DNA of 64,000 bases, from contig JAGAJA010000021.1 in assembly GCA_017829075.1 (NCBI GenBank), positions 28,531 through 92,530 on the forward strand, written 5' to 3'. Source of the DNA: Oscillospiraceae bacterium. GTDB taxonomy: Bacteria > Bacillota_A > Clostridia > Oscillospirales > Ruminococcaceae. The notes under the pieces are model-generated. The model was not told where the DNA came from and did not search any database. It saw only the letters and a list, made by a program, of their open reading frames with translations. Both the position numbers and the translations under genes were made by a program. Of the stretch, positions 48,140 through 56,956 are shown piece after piece; position 1 is the first letter of the stretch; every line of letters starts with the position of its first letter.

Positions 48140-49960
48140 TTATACCTTGACCTTTACGACCTTTGTGTAGCCACTGTAAATCTTCTTTCCGTCCACAGTG
48201 GTATAGGTGCGTACCTTGAAGTAGTAGGTCTTGCCGCTGGTAAGACCGCTCTTTGTGTAGGACAGGGTAGATGCCTTGGTGATAGTGGCAATCTTGGTAT
48301 ACTTGCCGCTGGAGGAGGTTGCCATGTATACCTCATAGCCGGTGGCTCCGGTGGATTTGCCCCAAGTGATCTTTGCAGATCCAGCCTTTACCTTTTTAGC
48401 GGTAATCGTTGCAGGAGCGGGAGCACAAGCCTTTATGGATACAACAGAGGAGTAAGAGGAGAGTACCTGCTTGCCCTGAGAGTTTACATAGCTTGCAACC
48501 TTATAGTAATATGTCTTTCCCTTTGTAAGACCCTTGTCGGTGTATGTGGTGGAAGTGGTGGAGCCGACCTTCTTGTAGGTTCCGGTCTTGGTTGTGGAAC
48601 GATAAATGTTGTAGCCGGTCACATTGGCAGCACCCTTCCATGAAATTACAGCGGAAGTTGTTGTCTTTGCAGTTGCCTTAACGCTTGTGGGAGCATCAGG
48701 AATTACAGTGATATCAATTGACTTGGAAATGCCGGTTATGTTTGTTACTGTGATTGTGGTAACTCCGGTAGCTCTTGCTATTACAGTGCCGTCAGCGGAA
48801 ACTGTTGCAACCGTGGGGTTCGAGCTGGAGATGGTGTAAACATCACTGAATTCGCTGGAAGCGGGAGCAGCTGTTAATTTCAGGTTGATCTTATCGCCGG
48901 GTTTGATGTTCTTTCCGCCGGAGATAGTGAGTGAAACAGGAGCTTTATAGGCTTTCATATACAAGCCGGGATAGCTTGCCCAGCTTGAGGAATACTTTTC
49001 GGGGTAATAAATCGTTGCGTCACTGGTCGTGGTTGAAAATGCGCCGAAGTTGTTATTTTCTCCTCCGAATACAACGGTTTCAAGAGATGAGCAGTTGTTT
49101 AATATTCTTGGTTTAATAACGTTTACGGACGGGCTGATGTACACTGACTTAAGAGATGTGCAGCCGGAGAATGCATCAGCGTTTATTGTTTTGGTTTTGT
49201 TGGGAATAAAGAGGGTTTTAAGTGATGAGCAGTTGTAGAATGCAAGCTCACCGATCGTCTTAAGTTCGCTGGACAATGAAATGCTAGTGAGAGATGTGCA
49301 GTTGTTGAATGCGCTGTTACCGATAGTCTTTACGGTATCGGGAAGGGTAATTGAAGTGATAGAAGAGCAGTTTCCAAAAGCCAGATCGCCAATCTCAGAA
49401 GTATAAGTAGGAAGAGTTACTGTATTGAGCTTGGTATCTCCGGAGAATAAATTGCCGGGGATAACTGTGGCTTTGCAGCTCAGTGTTGCACTCATGAGCG
49501 CAGTGCAGTCGCCGAATGCATTAAATCCTATTTCTGTAACGGAGTTAGGTACAGTGATCGCCTTTAATGCGATACAACCAGCAAAAGCGTCTTTTCCGAT
49601 GGTCAGAAGGGTTTCGGGCAGTGTAACTCTCTCAAGGCTTGTGTAGCCCTTGAGGATTGAGTCACCTAAAGCGGTTATTCCGTCTGAGAATTTAACAGAT
49701 GTGATTTTGGACTTGAAATTGTTTGTGCTGATAGCACTTACCTTGACAACTTTCTGACCGCCAAGCTTTGCGGGAACGGTAACTGATGTGTCCATTCCTA
49801 TGTAGCCTGTGATATTTAATCCGCCGCTGATCTGCTCGTAAGTCCATTCACTTTCTGAAACAGCGTATGCACTTTCGATACAGAAGAACGAGGACAGCGC
49901 CAGAAGCATTGCGAGCGTCAGAAGGAAGCTGACAACTCTTTGGGATTTTTTTAATACCAT
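48140..49960 (-). CDS. BspA-like leucine-rich repeat surface protein with Ig-like and two FN3 domains
   Basis: The 606-residue protein has a signal peptide (VVSFLLTLAMLLALSSFFCIESAYA). About eleven LRR_5 (BspA/TpLRR) units with the LPxTVxTIGxxAFxxCTSLxxIxLS pattern cover roughly residues 35-330. A bacterial Ig-like (Big_2) domain lies at about 345-420 (SGGKNIKPGDKINLKLTAAPASSEF...). Two fibronectin type III domains with YKVASY and YFKVRTYTTVDGKKIYSGYT strands end the protein. It has no evident wall anchor. Such proteins bind host or dietary polymers. AGGAGGT precedes the ATG. Confidence 0.88.
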   Translation of the reverse strand: MVLKKSQRVVSFLLTLAMLLALSSFFCIESAYAVSESEWTYEQISGGLNITGYIGMDTSVTVPAKLGGQKVVKVSAISTNNFKSKITSVKFSDGITALGDSILKGYTSLERVTLPETLLTIGKDAFAGCIALKAITVPNSVTEIGFNAFGDCTALMSATLSCKATVIPGNLFSGDTKLNTVTLPTYTSEIGDLAFGNCSSITSITLPDTVKTIGNSAFNNCTSLTSISLSSELKTIGELAFYNCSSLKTLFIPNKTKTINADAFSGCTSLKSVYISPSVNVIKPRILNNCSSLETVVFGGENNNFGAFSTTTSDATIYYPEKYSSSWASYPGLYMKAYKAPVSLTISGGKNIKPGDKINLKLTAAPASSEFSDVYTISSSNPTVATVSADGTVIARATGVTTITVTNITGISKSIDITVIPDAPTSVKATAKTTTSAVISWKGAANVTGYNIYRSTTKTGTYKKVGSTTSTTYTDKGLTKGKTYYYKVASYVNSQGKQVLSSYSSVVSIKACAPAPATITAKKVKAGSAKITWGKSTGATGYEVYMATSSSGKYTKIATITKASTLSYTKSGLTSGKTYYFKVRTYTTVDGKKIYSGYTKVVKVKV

Positions 49961-50011
49961 GATAATAACCTCCTGATAAAAATACTGAATGACTTTCTTC
50001 AGAATACTATT

Positions 50012-50040
50012 ATTATAGCATTATTTACCGTTTTTTTCAA
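50012..50040 (-). promoter_or_regulatory. Promoter of the BspA-like gene
   Basis: On the minus strand TTGAAA (50040-50035), a 17-bp spacer and TATAAT (50017-50012). Confidence 0.75.
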
Positions 50041-50233
50041 TAGTTTTTCACGTTTTATTCGCTTGTCATACATTAATTGTACATATTTCATAATTTGGCA
50101 GGAGATTTTTTGAGCAGTTATGCAAAAGCATATTCCGGATCGGTATACAGAAATTCGGTAACTGCATTAATACTATTTCGGACATACGACTGGGATAATC
50201 CGAAATTTGCTGAAATAATCTGAATTTTACCCC

Positions 50234-50262
50234 TTGACAAAGCGTAAAATGTGTGATAGAAT
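50234..50262 (+). promoter_or_regulatory. Promoter of the T-box controlled transporter operon
   Basis: TTGACA (50234-50239), a 17-bp spacer and TAGAAT (50257-50262). Between the BspA-like promoter and this one (50041-50233) I see no gene. Confidence 0.75.
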
Positions 50263-50268
50263 AGGACT

Positions 50269-50545
50269 GTACATAATAAGCACATAAACCGTTGAGCAGG
50301 AAGAGTAATGTCTGCCGATGCGCTCCAGAGAGCCGTGCAGTGGTGCGAGCACGGTGCGTATGCATTCATGAATGGGCCTGTGAGGGCAAACTGAACCGGG
50401 TTTCCGTAGTAGGGGCGACGTTTCCGCACGTTATCGCGGGTGCGTTTTGCGTAAGGCAGTACGCGTAATGAGTGCGTCCGAAAGGGCGAATTTGGGTGGT
50501 ATCGCAGGAGCAGTCTTGTCCCATGAACGGGGCAGGATTTTTTTA
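50269..50545 (+). promoter_or_regulatory. T-box riboswitch, tryptophan specifier
   Basis: The leader has Stem I features: AGAGAG (50327-50332), the apical GTGGTGCGAGCACGG region and a specifier TGG (Trp, 50373-50375) followed by a purine. The T-box sequence TGGGTGGTATCGC spans 50493-50505. A terminator CTTGTCCC/GGGGCAGG (50515-50536) is followed by A and seven T. Uncharged tRNA(Trp) pairing at the specifier and T-box bulge would favour antitermination. The downstream genes are a TrpX-type binding protein and fused transporter, which agrees with tryptophan control. Confidence 0.9.
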
Positions 50546-50588
50546 TTGCCCGGCGGTCATCACCGGAACAAAATGGAGGAGAAACACT

Positions 50589-51617
50589 ATGAAGAAAACA
50601 AGAATTGCAAAGCTTATCGGCGCTGCTATGGCGCTGACAATGGCGCTTACCGGCTGCTCCGGTAATAACGCTTCCGAGGGGGGCAACGCTTCCGGCAGAA
50701 CAGGTGACAAGGTTCAGGTCGGCGTGATCCAGTTCGCGGCTCACCCCTCTCTCGATAACTGCTATGAGGGCATCAGACAGGGTCTGGTCGCAGCCTACGG
50801 CGAGGACGGGGTTTCCATTGATCTCCAGAACGGCGCGGGCGACAGCGCAACCTGCGATTCTATCGCGGCAAACTTCGTTTCAAAGGATTACGATGTGATC
50901 TACGCTATTGCTACTCCGGCGGCGCTTTCCGCTTATTCCGCAGCAAGCAAGTCGGATATCCCGGTAATTTTCTGCGCAGTTTCCGACCCGGTAGCCGCAG
51001 GTCTTACCGAGAGCCTTGACGCAGGCAGCGAGAACTGCAACGGCACCTCTGATATTCTTGACCTTGACGCGCAGGTTGACCTCATTCAGGCGATCCAGCC
51101 GGAGGTAAAGAAGATCGGCGTACTTTACACCACCACCGAGGCTAACTCCCTTTCTCAGCTCAAGACCCTTAAAGAAGTATGCTCCGCAAGAGGCATTGAG
51201 GTAGTTGAGCAGGGCGTTTCCGGCGCGGCAGATATTCCTCAGGCAGCGACAACTCTTGCTTCTCAGGTAGACTGCATCAACAACTTCACTGATAACAACG
51301 TTGTAAACAACCTCTCCATCGTGCTTGAAAAGGCGAATGCCGCAGGCGTTCCGGTTTACGGCTCTGAAATCGAGCAGGTAAAGAACGGCTGCATTGCTTC
51401 TATCAGCATTGACTATGTTGCTCTCGGCAAGGTAACTGCTGAGATGGGCGTAAAGGTACTCAACGGCACTGATCCCAAGACAATGGCAGTAGGAACTATC
51501 TCCGACGGCACACCCGTTATCAATACCGACGTTATGACCAAGTTCGGTTTTGAGATCCCTGCTGATTTCGAGAATGCTGAAAAGGTAACTACAAACTCCG
51601 GCGAGGAAGCGGCATAA
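50589..51617 (+). CDS. trpX: TrpX-like ABC transporter substrate-binding lipoprotein
   Basis: The 342-residue lipoprotein (lipobox ALTGC, Cys23) belongs to the COG2984/ABC_sub_bind family: VQVGVIQFAAHPSLDNCYEGIRQGLVAAYGED, YAIATPAALSAYSAASKSDIPVIFCAVSDPVAAGL, IGVLYTTTEANSLSQLK. With a Trp T-box in its leader it matches TrpX, which captures tryptophan at the cell surface. GGAGGAGAAA precedes ATG 50589; an earlier frame (50472) runs through the T-box terminator and is not real. Confidence 0.88.
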   Translation: MKKTRIAKLIGAAMALTMALTGCSGNNASEGGNASGRTGDKVQVGVIQFAAHPSLDNCYEGIRQGLVAAYGEDGVSIDLQNGAGDSATCDSIAANFVSKDYDVIYAIATPAALSAYSAASKSDIPVIFCAVSDPVAAGLTESLDAGSENCNGTSDILDLDAQVDLIQAIQPEVKKIGVLYTTTEANSLSQLKTLKEVCSARGIEVVEQGVSGAADIPQAATTLASQVDCINNFTDNNVVNNLSIVLEKANAAGVPVYGSEIEQVKNGCIASISIDYVALGKVTAEMGVKVLNGTDPKTMAVGTISDGTPVINTDVMTKFGFEIPADFENAEKVTTNSGEEAA

Positions 51618-51655
51618 TTTTTCCCGGCGGCTGAAGGTTCTGGAAAGGGACAGAA

Positions 51656-53380
51656 ATGACTATCGTAATCAAAATTCTTCTTGATATTCTCAACGAGGGG
51701 CTTATGTACGCGCTTCTCGCTATGGGAATGTATATCACATACAGCATACTGGATTTCCCGGACCTGTCAGTTGACGGAACATTTCCGCTGGGCGCAGTTC
51801 TGAGCGGCGTGCTGATAATTCAGGGTGTAAACCCGTGGCTTTGCCTGCTGATCTCCTTTGCGGCGGGCATGGCGGCAGGAGTTCTCACAGGTCTTATGCA
51901 CGTCAAGCTCCGCATTACTCCGCTTCTCTGCGGAATTATTATGTACACGGCGATGCTCTCAGTGAATCTTGTGATACTGAAAGCCGGGACCGGCGGCATG
52001 GCGGTGGCGTCTTTCTTTACGAAAAACACTATATTCAACTCCGGGCTGGCGGCGCTCATTCCGGAAAATGTCGGCGAGGGTGGCTTCTATATCAGAACAG
52101 TTATTCTCTCGCTGATAATCGTTATCGTCTGCAAGATACTGCTTGATCTGTACCTTAAGACCAAGCATGGACTTCTGCTCCGGGCGACCGGTGCAAACGA
52201 CCGCTACACTGTAATGCTCGGAAAAAATCCCGGCACGATCAAGATTTTCGGTCTTGCTCTCGGCAACGGCTTTGCGGCTCTTGCGGGCTCGGTTATCGCC
52301 CAGAACAAAGGCTCTGCCGATCAGCAGATGGGCGTCGGAATGGTAGTTCTGGGACTTGCTTCGGTCATCATCGGACTCAGCCTGTTCAAGCGGGTAAAGT
52401 TCATGAAGGGCACGACTATGGTAATTCTCGGCAGCCTTATTTACAAGGCGGCTTACCAGATAGTGCTGTCGCTTGGTATCCCCACGGACTTCAACAACCT
52501 CATGAAGGCACTGATATTCCTTATCGCGCTGGTGCTCGGTGGCGGCGAGATAAAGAAACTCGTAGAGTCGCTGCGCAGAAAGCCGGAACCGGTGAACTCC
52601 AAGTCCAAGCTTGCCCTCAGTAAGATCACTAAGGTGTTCAATCCCGGAACGGTGGACGAGAACAAGCTGTTTGACAACTTTACTCTGGAGATAAACGACG
52701 GAGATTTCGTTTCCGTTGTCGGCTCTAACGGCAGCGGCAAGACCACGATGCTGAATGTGATCTGCGGCGGTATTCAGCCGGATTCCGGCGCGGTTATCTT
52801 CAACGGCGAGAATGTGGCGCTCACAAAGGAATTTGAGCGGGCGCGGCGGATAGGCAGAGTATTGCAGGATCCGAAAATGGGCACCTGCGGCAGCCTGACG
52901 ATACTTGAAAACCTTGCTCTTGCGGACAACAAGCTTCACAGCTACGGGCTTTCACCCGCAGTGAACAAGCGCCGCGAGGAATACTATAAGAAGCTTCTGG
53001 AAAGCTGTGGCATGGGACTTGAGAATCGCATGGGAGTGCTTGCAGGTTCGCTTTCCGGCGGACAGCGGCAGGCTCTTGCGCTGATCATTGCGACAATGGC
53101 GGATATTGATCTGCTCATTCTTGACGAGCATACAGCGGCGCTTGACCCTAAGTCCTCTGAAACCCTCATGAAGATCACCGAAAAGGTGGTTCGTGAGAAG
53201 CACCTCACCACGCTGATGGTAACGCACAATCTGAGGTTTGCTGTGGAATACGGCTCGCGGCTAGTCATGATGCATGAGGGCAAGGCTGTCATGGACATTG
53301 ACGGCGAGGATAAGCAGAAGCTTGTGGTTGACGACATTCTCGGCAAGTTCAACGAGATAAGCATTGAATGCGGAAACTGA
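51656..53380 (+). CDS. Fused TrpY permease-TrpZ ATPase of an ABC transporter
   Basis: One uninterrupted 574-residue frame joins two proteins that are usually separate. Residues 1 to about 305 are the TrpY-type (COG4120) permease, with eight or nine helices and LDFPDLSVDGTFPLGA near the start. Residues about 318-574 are the ATPase, with Walker A GSNGSGKTT (356-364), signature LSGGQ (466-470) and Walker B LLILDE (486-491). The junction is a basic linker, RRKPEPVNSKSK. It works with TrpX to import tryptophan. A dimer would supply both permease and both ATPase subunits. AAAGGGA precedes the ATG. Confidence 0.9.
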   Translation: MTIVIKILLDILNEGLMYALLAMGMYITYSILDFPDLSVDGTFPLGAVLSGVLIIQGVNPWLCLLISFAAGMAAGVLTGLMHVKLRITPLLCGIIMYTAMLSVNLVILKAGTGGMAVASFFTKNTIFNSGLAALIPENVGEGGFYIRTVILSLIIVIVCKILLDLYLKTKHGLLLRATGANDRYTVMLGKNPGTIKIFGLALGNGFAALAGSVIAQNKGSADQQMGVGMVVLGLASVIIGLSLFKRVKFMKGTTMVILGSLIYKAAYQIVLSLGIPTDFNNLMKALIFLIALVLGGGEIKKLVESLRRKPEPVNSKSKLALSKITKVFNPGTVDENKLFDNFTLEINDGDFVSVVGSNGSGKTTMLNVICGGIQPDSGAVIFNGENVALTKEFERARRIGRVLQDPKMGTCGSLTILENLALADNKLHSYGLSPAVNKRREEYYKKLLESCGMGLENRMGVLAGSLSGGQRQALALIIATMADIDLLILDEHTAALDPKSSETLMKITEKVVREKHLTTLMVTHNLRFAVEYGSRLVMMHEGKAVMDIDGEDKQKLVVDDILGKFNEISIECGN

Positions 53381-53386
53381 TTTATC

Positions 53387-53417
53387 AACAGGGGTGAGCA
53401 AGACCGCCCCTGTTTTT
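53387..53417 (+). terminator. Terminator of the tryptophan transporter operon
   Basis: AACAGGGG (53387-53394) pairs with CCCCTGTT (53407-53414), followed by TTT. Confidence 0.8.
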
Positions 53418-53430
53418 ATGTGAGGGAATC

Positions 53431-55278
53431 ATGGATAAAACGGAACTTCTGAAGCAGTATTTCGGACACAGCTCATTCCGGGCGGGTCAGGGAGAAATAA
53501 TAGACCATATCCTTGCGGGGCAGGACTGCCTTGGGGTCATGCCCACAGGAGCGGGAAAATCCATGTGCTACCAGATACCTGCGCTGGCGCTGGGCGGTAC
53601 AACTATCGTAATTTCTCCGCTGATATCGCTGATGAAGGATCAGGTAGAGGGACTTCAGCAGGCGGGGGTGAGCGCGGTTTACATAAACAGCTCCCTTAGT
53701 CATCGGGAGTATTACCGGGTGCTGGACGACGCGGCGGCGGGAATGTACAGGATACTCTATGTAGCTCCGGAGCGGCTTACAGACGAAAACCTACTGAAGC
53801 TATGTTTGAGGATTAAAATTCCGCTGGTCGCAGTGGACGAGGCGCACTGCGTTTCCCATTGGGGGCAGGACTTCCGTCCGAGCTACCTGAAAATATCGGA
53901 ATTCGTACAGCAGCTTCCGGAGCGTCCGGTGCTGGCGGCATTCACGGCTACTGCAACGGATATCGTTAAGCGGGATATTGTCCGTATTCTGGAGCTGCGG
54001 CAGCCTTTTACGGTCACAACAGGCTTTGACCGGGCAAATCTGTATTTTGAGGTAAGACCCACCGAGCAGCGGAATAAGGACGCGGTACTTCTGGGAATTA
54101 TCCGGGAGCTTTCCGGCAGGAGCAGCATCGTGTACTGCTCGACAAGGAAAAATGCGGAGCTGGTGTGCGACTTCCTCCGGCTGAATGAGGTAAACGCCCG
54201 CTGCTATCATGCGGGGCTGTCTGATGAGGAGCGGCGTATTGCTCAGGAGGACTTCATTTACGATCGATGCAGCGTGATAGTTGCCACCAATGCGTTTGGC
54301 ATGGGGATCGACAAATCGGACGTGTCACTGGTAGTGCACTACAATATGCCAAAAGATATCGAAAGCTACTATCAGGAGGCTGGAAGAGCGGGACGTGACG
54401 GAAGCCCTGCGCGGTGCATTCTGCTTTACAGCAAGGGAGATGTTCGCACTGCGGAGTTCCTCATCGACCACGGCAGGGATGATTCGGAACTAAGTTTCGC
54501 AGAGCAGGAGGAAATGCGTCGCAGGGACAAGGAGCGGCTGAAGCAGATGACCTTCTATGCTACCACCACAAAGTGCCTGCGGCATTTCATTCTGAGCTAT
54601 TTCGGAGAGAAGTCCGAGCCGGCTTGCGGTCACTGTGGAAACTGCGACGCGGAAATGGATATCCTTGATATCACGGTGGAGGCGCAGAAGGTGCTGTCCT
54701 GCATTTTCCGGCTGAAGCAGCGGGGTAGGAGCGGCGGTAAAATGCTGATCTCCGGTATTCTGTGCGGCAGCGAGAGCGAGCAGATAAAGTCCGGAGGATA
54801 TGAAACGCTCTCCACCTATGGAATAATGAAAGGCTTTACACAAAGCTACGTCCGGGAGATAATCGACTATCTGGAGCAACTGGGGTATATCATCGCCGAG
54901 CCGGAGTATCATACCTTGCAGCTCACTCCGGAGGCGGACGAGCTGGTAAGATCCCGCAGAACTCTGCTGATGAAACGACCCAAGCGGGCAGCGGATATCA
55001 ACGCTCCGGCGGCTGCGGGAAAGCAGACCGGTGAGGAGGACGGCGAGCTTATGCGGCGGTTCAGGGAGCTTCGCAAAAAGCTTGCGGCGACGCTTGGAGT
55101 CCCGGCTTATGTGGTATTCACGGACGCTTCCCTGCGGGAAATGAGCGTAAAAAAGCCCCGTACCATGCAGGAGTTCCTGAACATCTCCGGAGTGGGCAGC
55201 AGAAAAGCGGAGCGTTATGGCAGGCAGTTCATTTCAATTGTCGAAGAATACTTGTCAGAAAATGGTGGTGAAAATTAA
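53431..55278 (+). CDS. recQ: ATP-dependent DNA helicase RecQ
   Basis: The 615-residue helicase has QxxxGQGEIIDHIL, Walker A MPTGAGKSMCYQ, DEAHCVSHWGQDFRPSY, AFTATAT and QEAGRAGRDGSPARCILLYS. The RQC zinc cysteines (CLRHFILSYFGEKSEPACGHCGNCD) follow, then a winged helix and a C-terminal HRDC domain (AYVVFTDASLREM...MQEFLNISGVGSRKAERYG). It unwinds DNA 3' to 5' in repair and recombination. It starts just after the transporter terminator, with GTGAGGGA before the ATG. Confidence 0.96.
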   Translation: MDKTELLKQYFGHSSFRAGQGEIIDHILAGQDCLGVMPTGAGKSMCYQIPALALGGTTIVISPLISLMKDQVEGLQQAGVSAVYINSSLSHREYYRVLDDAAAGMYRILYVAPERLTDENLLKLCLRIKIPLVAVDEAHCVSHWGQDFRPSYLKISEFVQQLPERPVLAAFTATATDIVKRDIVRILELRQPFTVTTGFDRANLYFEVRPTEQRNKDAVLLGIIRELSGRSSIVYCSTRKNAELVCDFLRLNEVNARCYHAGLSDEERRIAQEDFIYDRCSVIVATNAFGMGIDKSDVSLVVHYNMPKDIESYYQEAGRAGRDGSPARCILLYSKGDVRTAEFLIDHGRDDSELSFAEQEEMRRRDKERLKQMTFYATTTKCLRHFILSYFGEKSEPACGHCGNCDAEMDILDITVEAQKVLSCIFRLKQRGRSGGKMLISGILCGSESEQIKSGGYETLSTYGIMKGFTQSYVREIIDYLEQLGYIIAEPEYHTLQLTPEADELVRSRRTLLMKRPKRAADINAPAAAGKQTGEEDGELMRRFRELRKKLAATLGVPAYVVFTDASLREMSVKKPRTMQEFLNISGVGSRKAERYGRQFISIVEEYLSENGGEN

Positions 55279-55310
55279 ACGAAAAATAATATTATTTTTT
55301 AACAAAACTA

Positions 55311-55339
55311 TTGCAATTTAAACAAAAATATGTTATTAT
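55311..55339 (+). promoter_or_regulatory. Promoter of the FapA-domain gene
   Basis: TTGCAA (55311-55316), a 17-bp spacer and TATTAT (55334-55339). Confidence 0.6.
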
Positions 55340-55405
55340 ATTATTAGAGATAAATTATGGCAGTGATTTAACCGCTGCGATCCAAATATAAAGGGGGCTT
55401 TCGCT

Positions 55406-56797
55406 ATGTCAGAAAACAGAGATGGGAAGATAATTCATTCCGAGGTGGAAATATCCGTTGACCCTAACTGCACTACTGCATTCATGACGATTACCGCTCC
55501 GGAGAACGGCGGACTTGATGTGACTGAGGACAAGGCTTTTGACGCTATCCGTGCAAAAGGCATCTCCTTTGGTCTTCAGGAGGACGTTGTTGAGGACGCC
55601 GTAAAAAATAAGCGTTACGGCGAGAATATCTGCATTGCCCGATGGCAGCCTCCGGTGGACGGCAAGGACGGGAGCATTGAATACTGCTTCAAGCGGGAAA
55701 CTACATTTAAGCCGGTTGAGGACGAAAACGGCAACGTGGATTACAAAAATCTCGGTCTTGTGCGCAATATTTACCGTGGAACTCAAATCGCGAAGATTAC
55801 CATGCCCACTGAGGGCGAGCCGGGAATCGATATAATGGGAAAGCAAGTGAAGCAGAAGCTGGGCGTTGCCGCTTCCTTTACCGTTGGCAAGGGTACTGAG
55901 CTTGTGAACGACGGCACCGAGATAATCGCTTCGGTTGACGGTAATCTTACATACAGCGGCGGCGCGTTTAATATTGAGGAGTCGCTGCTTATCCGCGGCG
56001 ATGTGGACGTTTCCAGCGGAAATATTGACTTTATCGGCGATGTTGTCGTCAAGGGCAATGTCATGGAGGGCTTTGCAGTTACCTCGAAGAAGAACATTAC
56101 CATTCAGGGAACTGTCACTAACGGAACAGTTACCGCAGACGGAAATATCACTGTAAAGCTTGGCAGTATCAACTCCACGCTGCACAGCGAAAAAGGAAAC
56201 ATCAAGCTCGATTTCTGCGAGAACAGCAAGCTTTACGCGGCTGGAAACGTTGAAGCCTCCGCGTTTGTGGGCGGAGAGGTGTTTGCGGGGAAGTGTATTA
56301 CGGCAAGCGGCAAGGGTATCCTTATGGGCGGAAAATACACGGCTCTGGAAAATGTCACCGCGTCAGTCATTGGCTCTGAAAGCTATGCAAAGACTATGGT
56401 AACTCTCGGAAACAACGCAGTTCTCACCGAGGAAATGGAGGGACATCACCACAAGATTGCCGAGATGGAGGATAAGCTTGACCAGCTTGGGAAGATCATT
56501 ACCGCACTGAACGAAATGGCTAAGGTAAGCAAGCTGACCCCCGAAAGAGAGCAGATGAAAGTGGAGGCAATGCGCTCGCGGTTTCAGATACAGGGCGAGA
56601 TAAAGCGTTTGAACGCAAGGATCGCCGAGATTGAAACCACACTTGAGCGCAAGCAGATCCTGTCCATATCCTGTAAAAAGGCGTTCTATCCCGGCGTAAC
56701 GCTGAGAATCAATTCCTGCGTTTATCAGGTGAACGTGATGACTCCGCACTCGAAAGCAACTATCGGCGACGGAGAGATCGTCATGGTTCCGCTCTGA
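55406..56797 (+). CDS. FapA (DUF342) family protein
   Basis: The 463-residue protein has the FapA layout. An N-terminal region (DKAFDAIRAKGISFGLQEDVVEDAVKNKRYGENICIARWQPPVDGKDGSIEY) comes first. A central right-handed beta-helix has short repeats (LLIRGDVDVSSGNIDFIGDVVVKGNVMEGFAVTSKKNITIQGTVTNGTVTADGNITVKLG). A coiled coil (about 350-420) and a small beta tail follow. Known relatives form polymers or control c-di-GMP-linked or flagellar processes in some species; here the role is unknown. AAGGGGG precedes the ATG. Confidence 0.85.
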   Translation: MSENRDGKIIHSEVEISVDPNCTTAFMTITAPENGGLDVTEDKAFDAIRAKGISFGLQEDVVEDAVKNKRYGENICIARWQPPVDGKDGSIEYCFKRETTFKPVEDENGNVDYKNLGLVRNIYRGTQIAKITMPTEGEPGIDIMGKQVKQKLGVAASFTVGKGTELVNDGTEIIASVDGNLTYSGGAFNIEESLLIRGDVDVSSGNIDFIGDVVVKGNVMEGFAVTSKKNITIQGTVTNGTVTADGNITVKLGSINSTLHSEKGNIKLDFCENSKLYAAGNVEASAFVGGEVFAGKCITASGKGILMGGKYTALENVTASVIGSESYAKTMVTLGNNAVLTEEMEGHHHKIAEMEDKLDQLGKIITALNEMAKVSKLTPEREQMKVEAMRSRFQIQGEIKRLNARIAEIETTLERKQILSISCKKAFYPGVTLRINSCVYQVNVMTPHSKATIGDGEIVMVPL

Positions 56798-56810
56798 TTT
56801 ATATTAAATC

Positions 56811-56841
56811 GTCCCTGTCGTTCCGACGGCAGGGACTTTTT
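56811..56841 (+). terminator. Terminator after the FapA-domain gene
   Basis: GTCCCTG (56811-56817) pairs with CAGGGAC (56830-56836), followed by TTTTT. Confidence 0.9.
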
Positions 56842-56873
56842 GTGAAAAAATGATGAAAATTATTATTTTTCAC

Positions 56874-56904
56874 TTGACTTGGAGTGAGCTCCAGATGATA
56901 CAAT
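56874..56904 (+). promoter_or_regulatory. MerR-type promoter (19-bp spacer with central dyad)
   Basis: TTGACT (56874-56879) and TACAAT (56899-56904) are separated by 19 bp, two more than standard. The spacer contains the dyad TGGAG-TGAG-CTCCA (56880-56893). An over-long spacer holding such a dyad is the hallmark of promoters activated by MerR-family regulators, which untwist the DNA. No merR gene lies in the window. Confidence 0.65.
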
Positions 56905-56956
56905 AATATCATTGAGCAGTATAAATAAACTGCATAACAGAAAAGGAGGAGAAACA

